Positions 17,657 to 25,179 of a stretch of 64,000 bases of DNA are shown here, piece after piece. The number at the start of each line of letters is the position of its first letter. The first letter of the stretch is position 1. Source of the DNA: Paenibacillus solanacearum (GTDB taxonomy: Bacteria > Bacillota > Bacilli > Paenibacillales > NBRC-103111); contig NZ_CAJVAS010000002.1 of NCBI RefSeq assembly GCF_910593845.1, forward strand, positions 243,398 to 307,397, written 5' to 3'. Below the pieces are notes generated by a model, which saw only the letters and a list, made by a program, of their open reading frames with translations, did not search any database and was not told the DNA's origin. The position numbers and the translations under genes were made by a program.

Positions 17657-18693
17657 TACTCGATGCCCATCTTCTGCCGGTACTCGGACGGCAAATAGCC
17701 CGTATATTTTTTGAACGTCTTCGTAAAATGCGGGTGATCGGCGTAGCCGACTTCGCCGGAAATATCGGTGATGCGGTACTGCGGCTGCTGCAGCAGCTTT
17801 TTCGCCTTCTCCATGCGGCGGCGCGTCCGATATTGCACGAACGTTTCACCCGTCGATTGCTTGAACAGCTGGCTGAAGTACGACGCATTGAGGCCGATAT
17901 GCTCAGCCACTTCCTCCAGCGACACTTCCTCCGCCAAGTGATGCTCAATATACTGCTTCGCTTCCTCGACGGCGTCCTTTGGCTTGCCGCGGCGCTTCGC
18001 CCTCAGCCCCTCGTACAGGCTGGCAATGCTCGCATTGAACCGCAGCCACGACTCGCTATCGTCTGCGGTACCCGACAGCGCCAGCTCCGCGTGAAACGCG
18101 AAAACATCGCGCGTATTCAGCCGTTTGCCGAGCAGCGCGTGCAGCTCCGCGAGCACATCGTTCAACCGGCCTGTCTTCAGCCGGTACGAGTCGAGCTCCT
18201 GCTTCATCCGGTGCAGTTGATCGGCCAAATCCGCCTCGCGCAGCTCCCAGATCGCTTCGTCGAGCTGCTCGACCCACACCTCAAGCTTCGTTACCGGAAC
18301 GAACGTCTCCGATTGCTGCCGCGTTTTGAGCCGGATCAGCTTCTCCAGCGTTTCCTGAAACTTCTTCTTGTTAACCGGCTTGAGCAAATACTCCTTGACG
18401 CCGTAAGAGACGCACTTCTGCGCGTACTCAAAATCGCCGAACCCGGAAATGACGACCAGCTGAATGTCTTCATCCAGCTCGGCTACGGTGCGGCACAGCT
18501 CCAGCCCGTCCATCTTCGGCATCCGGATATCGGTCAGCACAAAGTCAGGGCGCTCCTCGCGGATTTGCTGCAGCGCCGTGACGCCGTTGTCCGCCGTCCG
18601 GATCGATGCGAATGGCAGGCCGGACTGCTCCACCAGCTTTTGCAGACCTTTGCGGATCATCGGCTCGTCGTCGGCAATCAGTATACGATACAT
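17656..18693 (-). CDS. Response regulator with AraC-type DNA-binding domain (YesN type)
   Basis: A 345-aa regulator. The receiver domain has the acidic pocket DD (8-9), phospho-acceptor D55 in TDIRMPKMDG and the conserved Lys in YLLKPVNK. The C-terminus carries an AraC/XylS double helix-turn-helix, beginning near AKQYIEHHLAEEVSLEEVA and ending with YADHPHFTKTFKKYTGYLP. I start at the ATG after GGAAAGGAG rather than at an upstream GTG/TTG extension. It is coupled to the kinase and lies 104 nt after the binding-protein gene. Confidence 0.93.
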   Translation of the reverse strand: MYRILIADDEPMIRKGLQKLVEQSGLPFASIRTADNGVTALQQIREERPDFVLTDIRMPKMDGLELCRTVAELDEDIQLVVISGFGDFEYAQKCVSYGVKEYLLKPVNKKKFQETLEKLIRLKTRQQSETFVPVTKLEVWVEQLDEAIWELREADLADQLHRMKQELDSYRLKTGRLNDVLAELHALLGKRLNTRDVFAFHAELALSGTADDSESWLRFNASIASLYEGLRAKRRGKPKDAVEEAKQYIEHHLAEEVSLEEVAEHIGLNASYFSQLFKQSTGETFVQYRTRRRMEKAKKLLQQPQYRITDISGEVGYADHPHFTKTFKKYTGYLPSEYRQKMGIE

Positions 18694-18744
18694 CTGCGGG
18701 CGCTCCTTTCCGTTGGCTCGCGCCAAAGCGTTGTATAACAATCA

Positions 18745-18774
18745 CTCCCCACACCGGCTGTGCGGCGTGAGGAG
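18745..18774 (-). terminator. Intercistronic stem-loop after the solute-binding gene
   Basis: On the minus strand CTCCTCACGCCG pairs with CGGTGTGGGGAG (12 bp, two G-T pairs) around the loop CACAGC, 24 nt after the solute-binding gene. There is no strong T-tract, so it may stabilise the transcript end or terminate partially rather than block the regulator genes. Confidence 0.5.
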
Positions 18775-18797
18775 GTCATATGGCTTACATTCAGTTA

Positions 18798-20360
18798 TTA
18801 ACGGCGCGGTGTAGAAATCGTGACGTTCGGGTCCTTCTTGGTGTACTTCTCGGTCGCTTCCTTGATCACGTCGTTGCCGCCCTTGGACTTCCATTCCTCA
18901 ATGACTTTCGGCCAATCGGAAATCGGTTCCTTGCCATATACCATTTTCACCATATGGGCCATCAGCACAGGCGCGGCATAATCGGACTCCGGCGAAATGT
19001 CCGGATTTTTGATAAGCGAGTCGAGACGAGGCTCGAACTGAATGCCGTCGCGGCCTTCTTTCGACAACATTGTATCATAAATGTTCATCAATTTTTTGCC
19101 GTCTTCCGTCAGACCAAGCGTGCCTTTGTTGTATGTCGTGTCCTGAACCATCCACAGGAACGCTTGACGGTAACGCTCTTCGTCGACGCCCTGCGGGTCG
19201 GTCGGCGCTTTGTAATCGATCTTGCCGTCTTTTACCGTGTAGTTTTCCCCTTCGATGCCGAAGGTGAAGAATTTCTCGGCTTCATCCGATACCATCCAGT
19301 CGAAGAACTTGATGATCGCGGCCGGGTCCTTCACTTTCTTGTTAATAAACCAGGCGCGGGTTACGGAGTTATACAGGTAATAACCGCCTTTGCCGTCCGG
19401 ACCTACCGGGGAAGGAATCAGTTCAATCTTCGCCGTAGGCACGCTTGCTTTGAGCTGCTGCTCCCATTGCAGCACTTCGTTGGCATTCATGGACCAGATG
19501 CCCGCTTTGCCCGCCAAAATGTTGTTTTTGTAAACGGTCGGGTTGATCGTTGCGAATTCTTTGGAAATCAAGCCCTCGTCGAACATCGTTTTATACGTTT
19601 GCAGCGCTTTTTGCATGCCGTCGACGTTGAAGAATTTCGGTACGACCTGATTGTCTTTCAGCATGGATTGCGACAAATACGGGAAGACATCATATGCGCC
19701 GAAGAACGTATCGGCGTACTTGAAGTTTTCGCGGCCTTGGTACGGCTGCTCGACGCCCATTTCCTTAAACTTGCGCAGCACGTTCAAATATTCGTCGACC
19801 GTCTTCGGCACCGGCAGGCCGGCCTTGTCCAGCAAGTCTTTGCGGATCGCCGTCGCGCGGCGGGAAGGGTTCGACAAAAACTCCGGAATGGCGTAAATTT
19901 TGCCTTGGTACGTTTCCTTCTGCCAAGCTTCCTTCGGAATTTTCTTCAAGAGGTTTTGCCCGTACTTTTGCAGCAAATCGTCCAGCGGCATGAATACGCC
20001 CGCTTGTACGGAACCTGCCATTTCTTTGCCGGCTACGCCGCCGCTGCCTTGTACGACATCGGGAATATCGTTGGTCGCGAACATTTGAATCATTTTCTGC
20101 TCATATTCCTTATGCGGCACAAGAACGATGTCCAGATCGGTATTCGTCAGCCCTTCGAGCTTTTTCACCCATTTGTCTTCGTTAATGTTCGGCGATTTCT
20201 CTACGTAGTTGAATGCAAGCGTTCGCATCGAGACGGAAAATTTGGCTTTTCCTCCCGCATTGGCGCCTTCCGCAGCCGGTTTGTCCGAAGAATTCGCACA
20301 GCCGGCCAGCATGCTGGCCGCCAGCGCGGAAGCCGTCCCAACCTTGACCCATTTGTTCAT
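18798..20360 (-). CDS. ABC transporter solute-binding lipoprotein (LplA/YtcQ type)
   Basis: A 520-aa extracellular binding protein. The N-terminus is a lipoprotein signal with lipobox LAGC (Cys about residue 21) and then an Asn/Ser-rich linker. The body has the type-1 extracellular solute-binding fold with KIYAIPEF and KAGIWSMNANEV. Its length is typical of the oligosaccharide-binding proteins paired with LplB/LplC permeases. GAGGGG precedes the ATG. The two permease genes lie directly upstream; no ATPase gene is in the operon, which is usual because a shared MsmX-type ATPase serves such systems. Confidence 0.92.
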   Translation of the reverse strand: MNKWVKVGTASALAASMLAGCANSSDKPAAEGANAGGKAKFSVSMRTLAFNYVEKSPNINEDKWVKKLEGLTNTDLDIVLVPHKEYEQKMIQMFATNDIPDVVQGSGGVAGKEMAGSVQAGVFMPLDDLLQKYGQNLLKKIPKEAWQKETYQGKIYAIPEFLSNPSRRATAIRKDLLDKAGLPVPKTVDEYLNVLRKFKEMGVEQPYQGRENFKYADTFFGAYDVFPYLSQSMLKDNQVVPKFFNVDGMQKALQTYKTMFDEGLISKEFATINPTVYKNNILAGKAGIWSMNANEVLQWEQQLKASVPTAKIELIPSPVGPDGKGGYYLYNSVTRAWFINKKVKDPAAIIKFFDWMVSDEAEKFFTFGIEGENYTVKDGKIDYKAPTDPQGVDEERYRQAFLWMVQDTTYNKGTLGLTEDGKKLMNIYDTMLSKEGRDGIQFEPRLDSLIKNPDISPESDYAAPVLMAHMVKMVYGKEPISDWPKVIEEWKSKGGNDVIKEATEKYTKKDPNVTISTPRR

Positions 20361-20411
20361 AGTCCATGCCCCTCTTCTCTAGTCATATTTGCTAGCGATG
20401 TCGTAAAAACG

Positions 20412-20425
20412 TATAAGCGCTTTCA
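20412..20425. promoter_or_regulatory. Candidate cre site (CcpA) before the solute-binding gene
   Basis: The minus-strand sequence TGAAAGCGCTTATA matches the cre consensus TGWAARCGYTWNCA at all but one position. It lies 52 nt upstream of the solute-binding start, where CcpA could repress transcription or act as a roadblock when a preferred sugar is present. Confidence 0.5.
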
Positions 20426-20444
20426 CTATAGTTCCATTGTAAGG

Positions 20445-20506
20445 GGGCACCGACAAACCGAACAGGGAGTGACTTTAGTTCGGATTGTCTTTTTTTTAGG
20501 GTGCCC
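20445..20506 (-). other. Nested long stem-loop in the leader of the solute-binding gene
   Basis: Outer stem GGGCACC/GGTGCCC and inner stem GACAATCCGAAC/GTTCGGTTTGTC (11 of 12 paired) enclose a 14-nt loop, with an A8 bulge between the stems on the 5' side. It lies between the permease stop and the solute-binding start. Such structures often stabilise the downstream binding-protein mRNA, giving more binding protein than permease. Confidence 0.6.
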
Positions 20507-20534
20507 GCCTTGCATAGTTGCCATACGGATGAGA

Positions 20535-21413
20535 TTACGATTTGACCGAACCGACCATCATCCCTTTGACGAAATGACGCTGCAGGAACGGGTAGACCAA
20601 AATGATCGGGATCGTCGCGATAATGATCGTCGCCATCTTGATGCCTTCCGGGTCCATATGCGCAAGACCGCTAAACTGGGAGGCCGACGGATCGATGTTG
20701 ATTTCATCAGATACGATCAGCTGGCGCAGCTTCACTTGCAGCGGCCACAGCGAAGGCTTGTTGATGTAGTACAGCGCGCTCATGTACGTGTTCCAATGGT
20801 TGACCGCGTAAAAGATACCGAGCGATGCCATAACCGGCTTGGACAGCGGCAGCACGATGCTCCACAGCATGCGCATTTCGGAGCAGCCGTCAATACGGCC
20901 GGAGTCGATAATTTCGCTCGGAATTTGCATGAAGAACGACCGCATGACGAAGAAGTTGAATGCGCTGATCGCGCCCGGAATAAGCAGCGCCCATAGCGAG
21001 TTGGTCAAATGCAGCTCCTTCATCAGGATGAAGTTCGGGATCAGCGGCGCGCTGAATACCATCGTAATCAGCACCAGCATAACGACCCACTGACGTCCCA
21101 CATATTCCTGCCGCGATACTGGATAAGCCAGCGAAGCGGTTGCTGCCAGATTGATCAGCGTTCCGACAATCGTAATGTATACCGTGATGCCCAGGGACCG
21201 CCACATGGCCGCGTCGCTGAATACGTACTGATAGTTGATCCAGGTGAAATCAACCGGCAAAAACAACACTTTGCCGCTCACGACCGCTTCCGAGCTGCTG
21301 AACGATTGCGCCAGCACGTTGAGAAACGGCAGGAACATGGCGAGCGCAAGCGCGGTTAAAAACAAGATGTTGAACACATTGAACGTTTGCCAACCGGCAG
21401 ATGTTCTCTTCAT
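20535..21413 (-). CDS. ABC transporter permease (LplC/YtcP type)
   Basis: A 292-aa inner-membrane permease with six likely transmembrane helices. The cytoplasmic EAA loop is seen as EIIDSGRIDGCSEMRMLWSI and shows the conserved Gly spacing. The C-terminus RHFVKGMMVGSVKS is typical of this family. It forms a heterodimer with the permease encoded 34 nt upstream. GGAGGTG precedes the ATG. Confidence 0.92.
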   Translation of the reverse strand: MKRTSAGWQTFNVFNILFLTALALAMFLPFLNVLAQSFSSSEAVVSGKVLFLPVDFTWINYQYVFSDAAMWRSLGITVYITIVGTLINLAATASLAYPVSRQEYVGRQWVVMLVLITMVFSAPLIPNFILMKELHLTNSLWALLIPGAISAFNFFVMRSFFMQIPSEIIDSGRIDGCSEMRMLWSIVLPLSKPVMASLGIFYAVNHWNTYMSALYYINKPSLWPLQVKLRQLIVSDEINIDPSASQFSGLAHMDPEGIKMATIIIATIPIILVYPFLQRHFVKGMMVGSVKS

Positions 21414-21447
21414 TACGAATTCACCTCCATCGAACTGCGTCTTTATG

Positions 21448-22407
21448 TTAGTACAGGCTTTCCCCTGTCGTCTTTTTGCTCAAGTAGTTGCCGATGACGA
21501 CGAGCATGAGGCCTACGACCGATTTGAACAATCCGATCGCCGTCGTGTAGCTGAACTGCTGGCCCAGCAAACCGACTGTGTAAATGTACGTGTCAAGAAT
21601 TTCGCCGTTCGTTTTGTTAAGCGGATTCAGGAAAACGAATACGCGCTCGAACCCGAAGTCCAGAAACTTGCCGATATGCAGCAGGAACAAGATCATAATC
21701 GTCGGAAGCAGTGCTGGAATCGTGATGGAAATCGTCTGCCGCCAGCGGTTCGCGCCGTCGACCTCCGCCGCTTCGTACAAATCCGGGTTGATGCCGGCAA
21801 GCGCCGCCAAATAAATGATCGTGCCGTAACCGGAATCGCGCCAAATGCCCGAGCCGATCAATACAGTGCGAATCCATGATTCTTCTCCGAGGAAGTAGAC
21901 CGGGTCAAACCCGAGCGCCGAAATCAACTGATTGACGACACCGGTGGACGGAGACAGGACGCCGACCGCGATCCCCCCGATGATAACCCAGGACAAGAAG
22001 TGCGGCATATATACGACCGTTTGCAGCACCCGCTTGTACAGCACGAGACGAAGCTCGTTGAGCAGCAGCGCGAGCACGATCGGAGCCGGGAACGCAAGCA
22101 CTAGATCATACAAGCCGATCAGCAGCGTATTTTTCAAGATATTCAAAAAGTCGTAGTGGGCGAACATCCGGCGGAAATGCTCCAATCCGACCCATTTGCT
22201 GCCGGCGATTCCGTTAAAAATGTTATAATCCTGGAATGCGATGATCGACCCGAACAGCGGTACGTATTTGAAGATGATGAAGTAAATAATGCCGGGCAAT
22301 GATAAGAAATAAAGCGCTTTATATTTCCACATGAAACGCAGCAAGCTTCTTTTTTCACTCGATACGTTCGTGTCGACGGACTGCGCCGCTGGCATGTTTG
22401 CCGCCAT
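21448..22407 (-). CDS. ABC transporter permease (LplB/YteP type)
   Basis: A 319-aa permease, the first gene of the operon. The family opening YLFLLPG-like stretch appears as ALYFLSLPGIIYFIIFKYVP; FQDYNIFNGI and the EAA loop LYEAAEVDGANRWRQTISIT follow. The ATG is placed 8 nt after GAAGGAGGG; a TTG codon 6 nt earlier sits too close to the SD. Together with the second permease and the lipoprotein it should import an oligosaccharide. Confidence 0.92.
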   Translation of the reverse strand: MAANMPAAQSVDTNVSSEKRSLLRFMWKYKALYFLSLPGIIYFIIFKYVPLFGSIIAFQDYNIFNGIAGSKWVGLEHFRRMFAHYDFLNILKNTLLIGLYDLVLAFPAPIVLALLLNELRLVLYKRVLQTVVYMPHFLSWVIIGGIAVGVLSPSTGVVNQLISALGFDPVYFLGEESWIRTVLIGSGIWRDSGYGTIIYLAALAGINPDLYEAAEVDGANRWRQTISITIPALLPTIMILFLLHIGKFLDFGFERVFVFLNPLNKTNGEILDTYIYTVGLLGQQFSYTTAIGLFKSVVGLMLVVIGNYLSKKTTGESLY

Positions 22408-22446
22408 TTGCAAGTCCCTCCTTCGTAAGTCTTTTCGTTTTGTAGC

Positions 22447-22475
22447 TTTATCTTACATGGAAGCGGCCCGGTCAA
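22447..22475 (-). promoter_or_regulatory. Probable promoter of the polysaccharide-utilisation operon
   Basis: On the minus strand TTGACC (22475-22470), a 17-nt spacer and GATAAA (22452-22447) lie 40 nt before the first permease start. The -10 is moderate, as expected for an activator-dependent promoter. Confidence 0.5.
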
Positions 22476-22641
22476 CTATGGAATGCCTTTTCACTGGTTT
22501 GTGTTTTTTTTAGGTTCACCATGAAAAGTGTCGGTAATTGTCGAAAACTAGCCGCGGCCGTGCATTTAAGAAGGCGAATATGGTATATTGTTCTACAAAA
22601 ACCGGTATCCCCGGCTGACATACAAGGGAGAGACATTCGTC

Positions 22642-23277
22642 ATGAATACAGCATTCGAAGGCTTTCGAGAAACCGACTTCGACACCTTTCGCATCGACGG
22701 GCTGGAAGCCCGGATGGAGGCGATCCGCGGCCGCATTCAGCCGAAATTCCGCGACATCAGCGAAGCGCTGCTTCCGGCCATCCGCGCGCAAGCCGGCGAA
22801 GAAATGTTCCTGCATATCGCTCAACATGCGAGACGCAAAGTGAACGCGCCCGTCGACACATGGCTTGCGTTCGCCGGCAACAAGCGCGGGTACAAGCAGC
22901 ATCCTCACTTTCAAATCGGCTTGTTCGACGACCGGGTATTCCTCTGGCTCGCGCTCATATACGAGCTTCCCGACAAAAAATCGATCGCGGAAGCTTATTT
23001 GAAGCAGGCAAAGCGCATATACAAAAGCTTGCCGAAAGACTTCGTCGTCTCGTTCGACCACATGAAAAAGGACGCCTCGCCGGTCAAATCGCTCGGAGAA
23101 GCAGGCCTCAAGCAAGCGATCGAACGGTTCCGCGACGTGAAAAGCGTCGAGCTGCTGGTAGGGCGCAATCTGCTCGCCGACGATCCGGTGCTGCGCGACG
23201 GGGACGTCTTCCTGCGAACCGCGGGCGAAACGTTCGAGGCGCTGATGCCGATGTATCGCCTTGCGCGATCGGTATAG
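22642..23277 (+). CDS. yktB: DUF1054 family protein (YktB-like)
   Basis: A 211-aa cytoplasmic protein, matching the length and character of Bacillus YktB (UPF0637/DUF1054). Recognisable stretches are FRETDFDTFRIDGLEARM, GYKQHPHFQIGLFDDRVF and SFDHMKKDA. The function is unknown. I start at the ATG after AAGGGAGAG, which gives the usual N-terminus. A short hairpin TGCGGA/TCCGCA lies directly after the stop, without a T-tract. The gene is divergent from the transporter operon. Confidence 0.85.
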   Translation: MNTAFEGFRETDFDTFRIDGLEARMEAIRGRIQPKFRDISEALLPAIRAQAGEEMFLHIAQHARRKVNAPVDTWLAFAGNKRGYKQHPHFQIGLFDDRVFLWLALIYELPDKKSIAEAYLKQAKRIYKSLPKDFVVSFDHMKKDASPVKSLGEAGLKQAIERFRDVKSVELLVGRNLLADDPVLRDGDVFLRTAGETFEALMPMYRLARSV

Positions 23278-23318
23278 TGCGGAAATATCCGCATGTTCAT
23301 GAAATATTTATGTAATTC

Positions 23319-23365
23319 TAAGCTTCCTTTAAGCTAGTATTCAGGGAACCTGCACATGCTATAGT
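23319..23365 (+). promoter_or_regulatory. Direct repeat and -10 element before the secreted repeat protein
   Basis: TAAGCT occurs at 23319-23324 and 23330-23335, exactly 11 nt (one helical turn) apart, 25 nt before a TATAGT -10-like hexamer (23360-23365). Spacing like this is typical of OmpR/PhoP-type response-regulator sites. No good -35 is present, consistent with activation. Confidence 0.35.
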
Positions 23366-23406
23366 TGGTGCAAACCGAATCTAAGCGACAGGAAGGTGGA
23401 TTGAAG

Positions 23407-24180
23407 TTGAACAAGACGTATGCGAAAAAAGTCATCGTCACCACGCTCACTCTCGCTCTTGTGCTTGGCGGCGGCGCGCTGTACGGCTCGCGTCAGCTCG
23501 TTCATGCCGAGCCGTCGGATGCCTCCGTGCAATCCGACGCTCCAGGCGGAGACGACGCCAAGGAGCAGAGCGGCAAATCGAACCGGCTGAAGGAATGGTT
23601 CGGCAAACGCGGCGATAAGCAGGAAGCCGGCAAAGACGGCAAAAAGCAGGCGGTCCCGAAGGGCATGCCGATTATCGATGAAGCCGCGGCCATTCTCGGC
23701 ATGGAGCCGGAGGCGCTGCGAACGGCGCTCAAAGACAAAACGCTGGCGCAAATCGCCGCCGAGAAAAACATCAGCGAAGCCGATCTGATCGCCAAGCTTG
23801 AAGCGCAGCGCGGCAAAAAAATCGACGAAGCGGTCGCCTCCGGGAAGCTGACGGCGGAGAAGGCGGAGCAGATCAAGCAAAAGATGGCCAGGCACTTGAA
23901 ATTTATGGTCAACCATAAATTCGACGGCGAGGGCAAGCACCGGGTGCATGGCGCGAAGCATCGCATGATGCCAGCGCCGGACAAGCTGGCCGGCATTCTG
24001 GGCATCTCCGAGGAGGAGCTGAAGACGCAGCTGAAGTCCGGCAAATCGCTGGCCGAGATCGCGCAGAGCAAAGGGATGACCAAGGAGCAGCTGGTCGATA
24101 AAATCAAAGACGGGATGACCCCTTGGATCGAAAAAATGGTCGAGCGGAAGCACGTCAAGGAAGAAAAGAAACAAAAATAA
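23407..24180 (+). CDS. Secreted repeat protein of unknown function
   Basis: A 257-aa exported protein. The N-terminal signal peptide (KKVIVTTLTLALVLGGGALY) ends at an Ala-X-Ala-like site VHA before residue 35. A charged Gly/Lys/Asp linker follows. Two similar helical repeats, about residues 93-133 (ILGMEPEALRTALKDKTLAQ) and 194-236 (ILGISEEELKTQLKSGKSLA), flank a His-rich stretch (KHRVHGAKHRMM). The TTG start at 23407 lies 7-8 nt after GGAAGGTGG; a TTG 6 nt earlier is too close. I recognise no enzyme motif; a cell-envelope binding or sensing role is only a guess. Confidence 0.7.
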   Translation: MNKTYAKKVIVTTLTLALVLGGGALYGSRQLVHAEPSDASVQSDAPGGDDAKEQSGKSNRLKEWFGKRGDKQEAGKDGKKQAVPKGMPIIDEAAAILGMEPEALRTALKDKTLAQIAAEKNISEADLIAKLEAQRGKKIDEAVASGKLTAEKAEQIKQKMARHLKFMVNHKFDGEGKHRVHGAKHRMMPAPDKLAGILGISEEELKTQLKSGKSLAEIAQSKGMTKEQLVDKIKDGMTPWIEKMVERKHVKEEKKQK

Positions 24181-24187
24181 TACTTAT

Positions 24188-24212
24188 CCCCGGCAAGTCC
24201 TCCTTGCCGGGG
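24188..24212 (+). terminator. Hairpin after the secreted repeat protein
   Basis: CCCCGGCAAG and CTTGCCGGGG pair perfectly around a 5-nt loop, 7 nt after the stop codon. The following AACGTTTA gives only a weak T-stretch. Confidence 0.6.
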
Positions 24213-24294
24213 AACGTTTACGGTAAATGCGCGTCCGCGAAGCGCGCTTACCACGCGACAAATCGCTTGCAAAGCAGCAGAGGCAGCACTCGGC

Positions 24295-24329
24295 AAAAAA
24301 ACGGGACGGCCGCGGCCGTCCCGTTTTTT
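24295..24329. terminator. Bidirectional terminator
   Basis: A 22-bp perfect palindrome (24302-24323, CGGGACGGCC and complement) is flanked by seven A on the left and six T on the right, so it can end transcripts from either side. It insulates the thrS leader from upstream transcription. Confidence 0.85.
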
Positions 24330-24412
24330 GATGTTCCCTCTTGCTTCCCTCCCTCTTGGACTCCATCTTCAATCAAATGATTCGCATCAAAAATTTCCTG
24401 ATAACATGCCTA

Positions 24413-24442
24413 TTGACATTTGGTAAATCGGCGGAATATAAT
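24413..24442 (+). promoter_or_regulatory. Consensus sigma-A promoter of thrS
   Basis: Perfect TTGACA (24413-24418) and perfect TATAAT (24437-24442) are separated by 18 nt. Transcription should start near 24449, giving a leader of about 730 nt that contains two T-boxes. Confidence 0.9.
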
Positions 24443-24460
24443 GTGAAACATTACTTACAC

Positions 24461-24793
24461 CGCAATGGCAACGACCAAGGACATGTGCACGAGAAACGCG
24501 CGCCCAGAGAAGAAGCCCTCGGCTGAAAGGCTTCCCGAACGCGTTCACGCCGCTTACCCCCTTGCAGCCGCAGCCGGGAACGAATCCGCAAGGCCTAGCG
24601 CCGATGTCCGGATTTCAGTAACGACTGCCGGGAGGCCGCTCCCGTTATCCAAGGTAAAGTTCGGTCTGTTCATCAGCAAGCCTCACAGCTGATAGACCGT
24701 GTAATAAGGGTGGAACCACGAGCACAATCGTCCCTGTTGACAACGTCCATCGGCAATCGCCGATGCGACGCTGCAGCGGCGATTGTGCTTTTT
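24461..24793 (+). promoter_or_regulatory. T-box riboswitch 1 (threonine type)
   Basis: This is a complete tRNA-sensing leader. It has the AGAGAA/GGCTGAAAGGCTT region of stem I, a likely specifier ACC in CTTACCCCCTTGCAGCC (ACC is a Thr codon), the T-box AAGGGTGGAACCACG (24706-24720), and a terminator in which AGCACAATCG (24721-24730) pairs with CGATTGTGCT (24780-24789) before a T-run. The TGGA in the T-box would pair with a tRNA ending UCCA. Uncharged tRNA-Thr should favour antitermination. Confidence 0.9.
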
Positions 24794-24827
24794 GAATTCC
24801 GCAACGATTCCCAAAATTCGTATAAGA

Positions 24828-25147
24828 CAAGGCAATGACCAAGGACATGAGCACGTTCGACTCGCGCGCCCAGAGAGAAAGCCCCCGGCTGAGAGGCTTT
24901 CCGCTGCGTTCACGCCGCTTACCCCCTTGCAGCCGCAGTCGGGAACGAATTAACGGCATAGATGCTGTTAATTCCAGTAACTTCTGCCGGATTAGCCCCC
25001 GTTACCGGGCCTTACTAAGGATGGAGTCTCAGCGCGCCTGCGCGCTCTCCGTCGAATAAGGGTGGAACCACGAGCATAATCGTCCCTGTTGCAAAGCATA
25101 TCGGCCCGCGCCGATGCAGCCTTGCAGCCGCGATTATGCTCTTTTTT
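24828..25147 (+). promoter_or_regulatory. T-box riboswitch 2 (threonine type)
   Basis: A second copy directly downstream has the same layout: AGAGAG and GGCTGAGAGGCTTT, the same putative ACC specifier context CTTACCCCCTTGCAGCC, the T-box AAGGGTGGAACCACG (25058-25072), and a terminator AGCATAATCG (25073-25082)/CGATTATGCT (25131-25140) followed by six T. It ends 32 nt before the thrS start. The stem I segments are strongly similar between copies, while the distal parts have drifted. Confidence 0.9.
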
Positions 25148-25179
25148 ATACACAAAACCAAACCGAGGAGTGATTCGAA

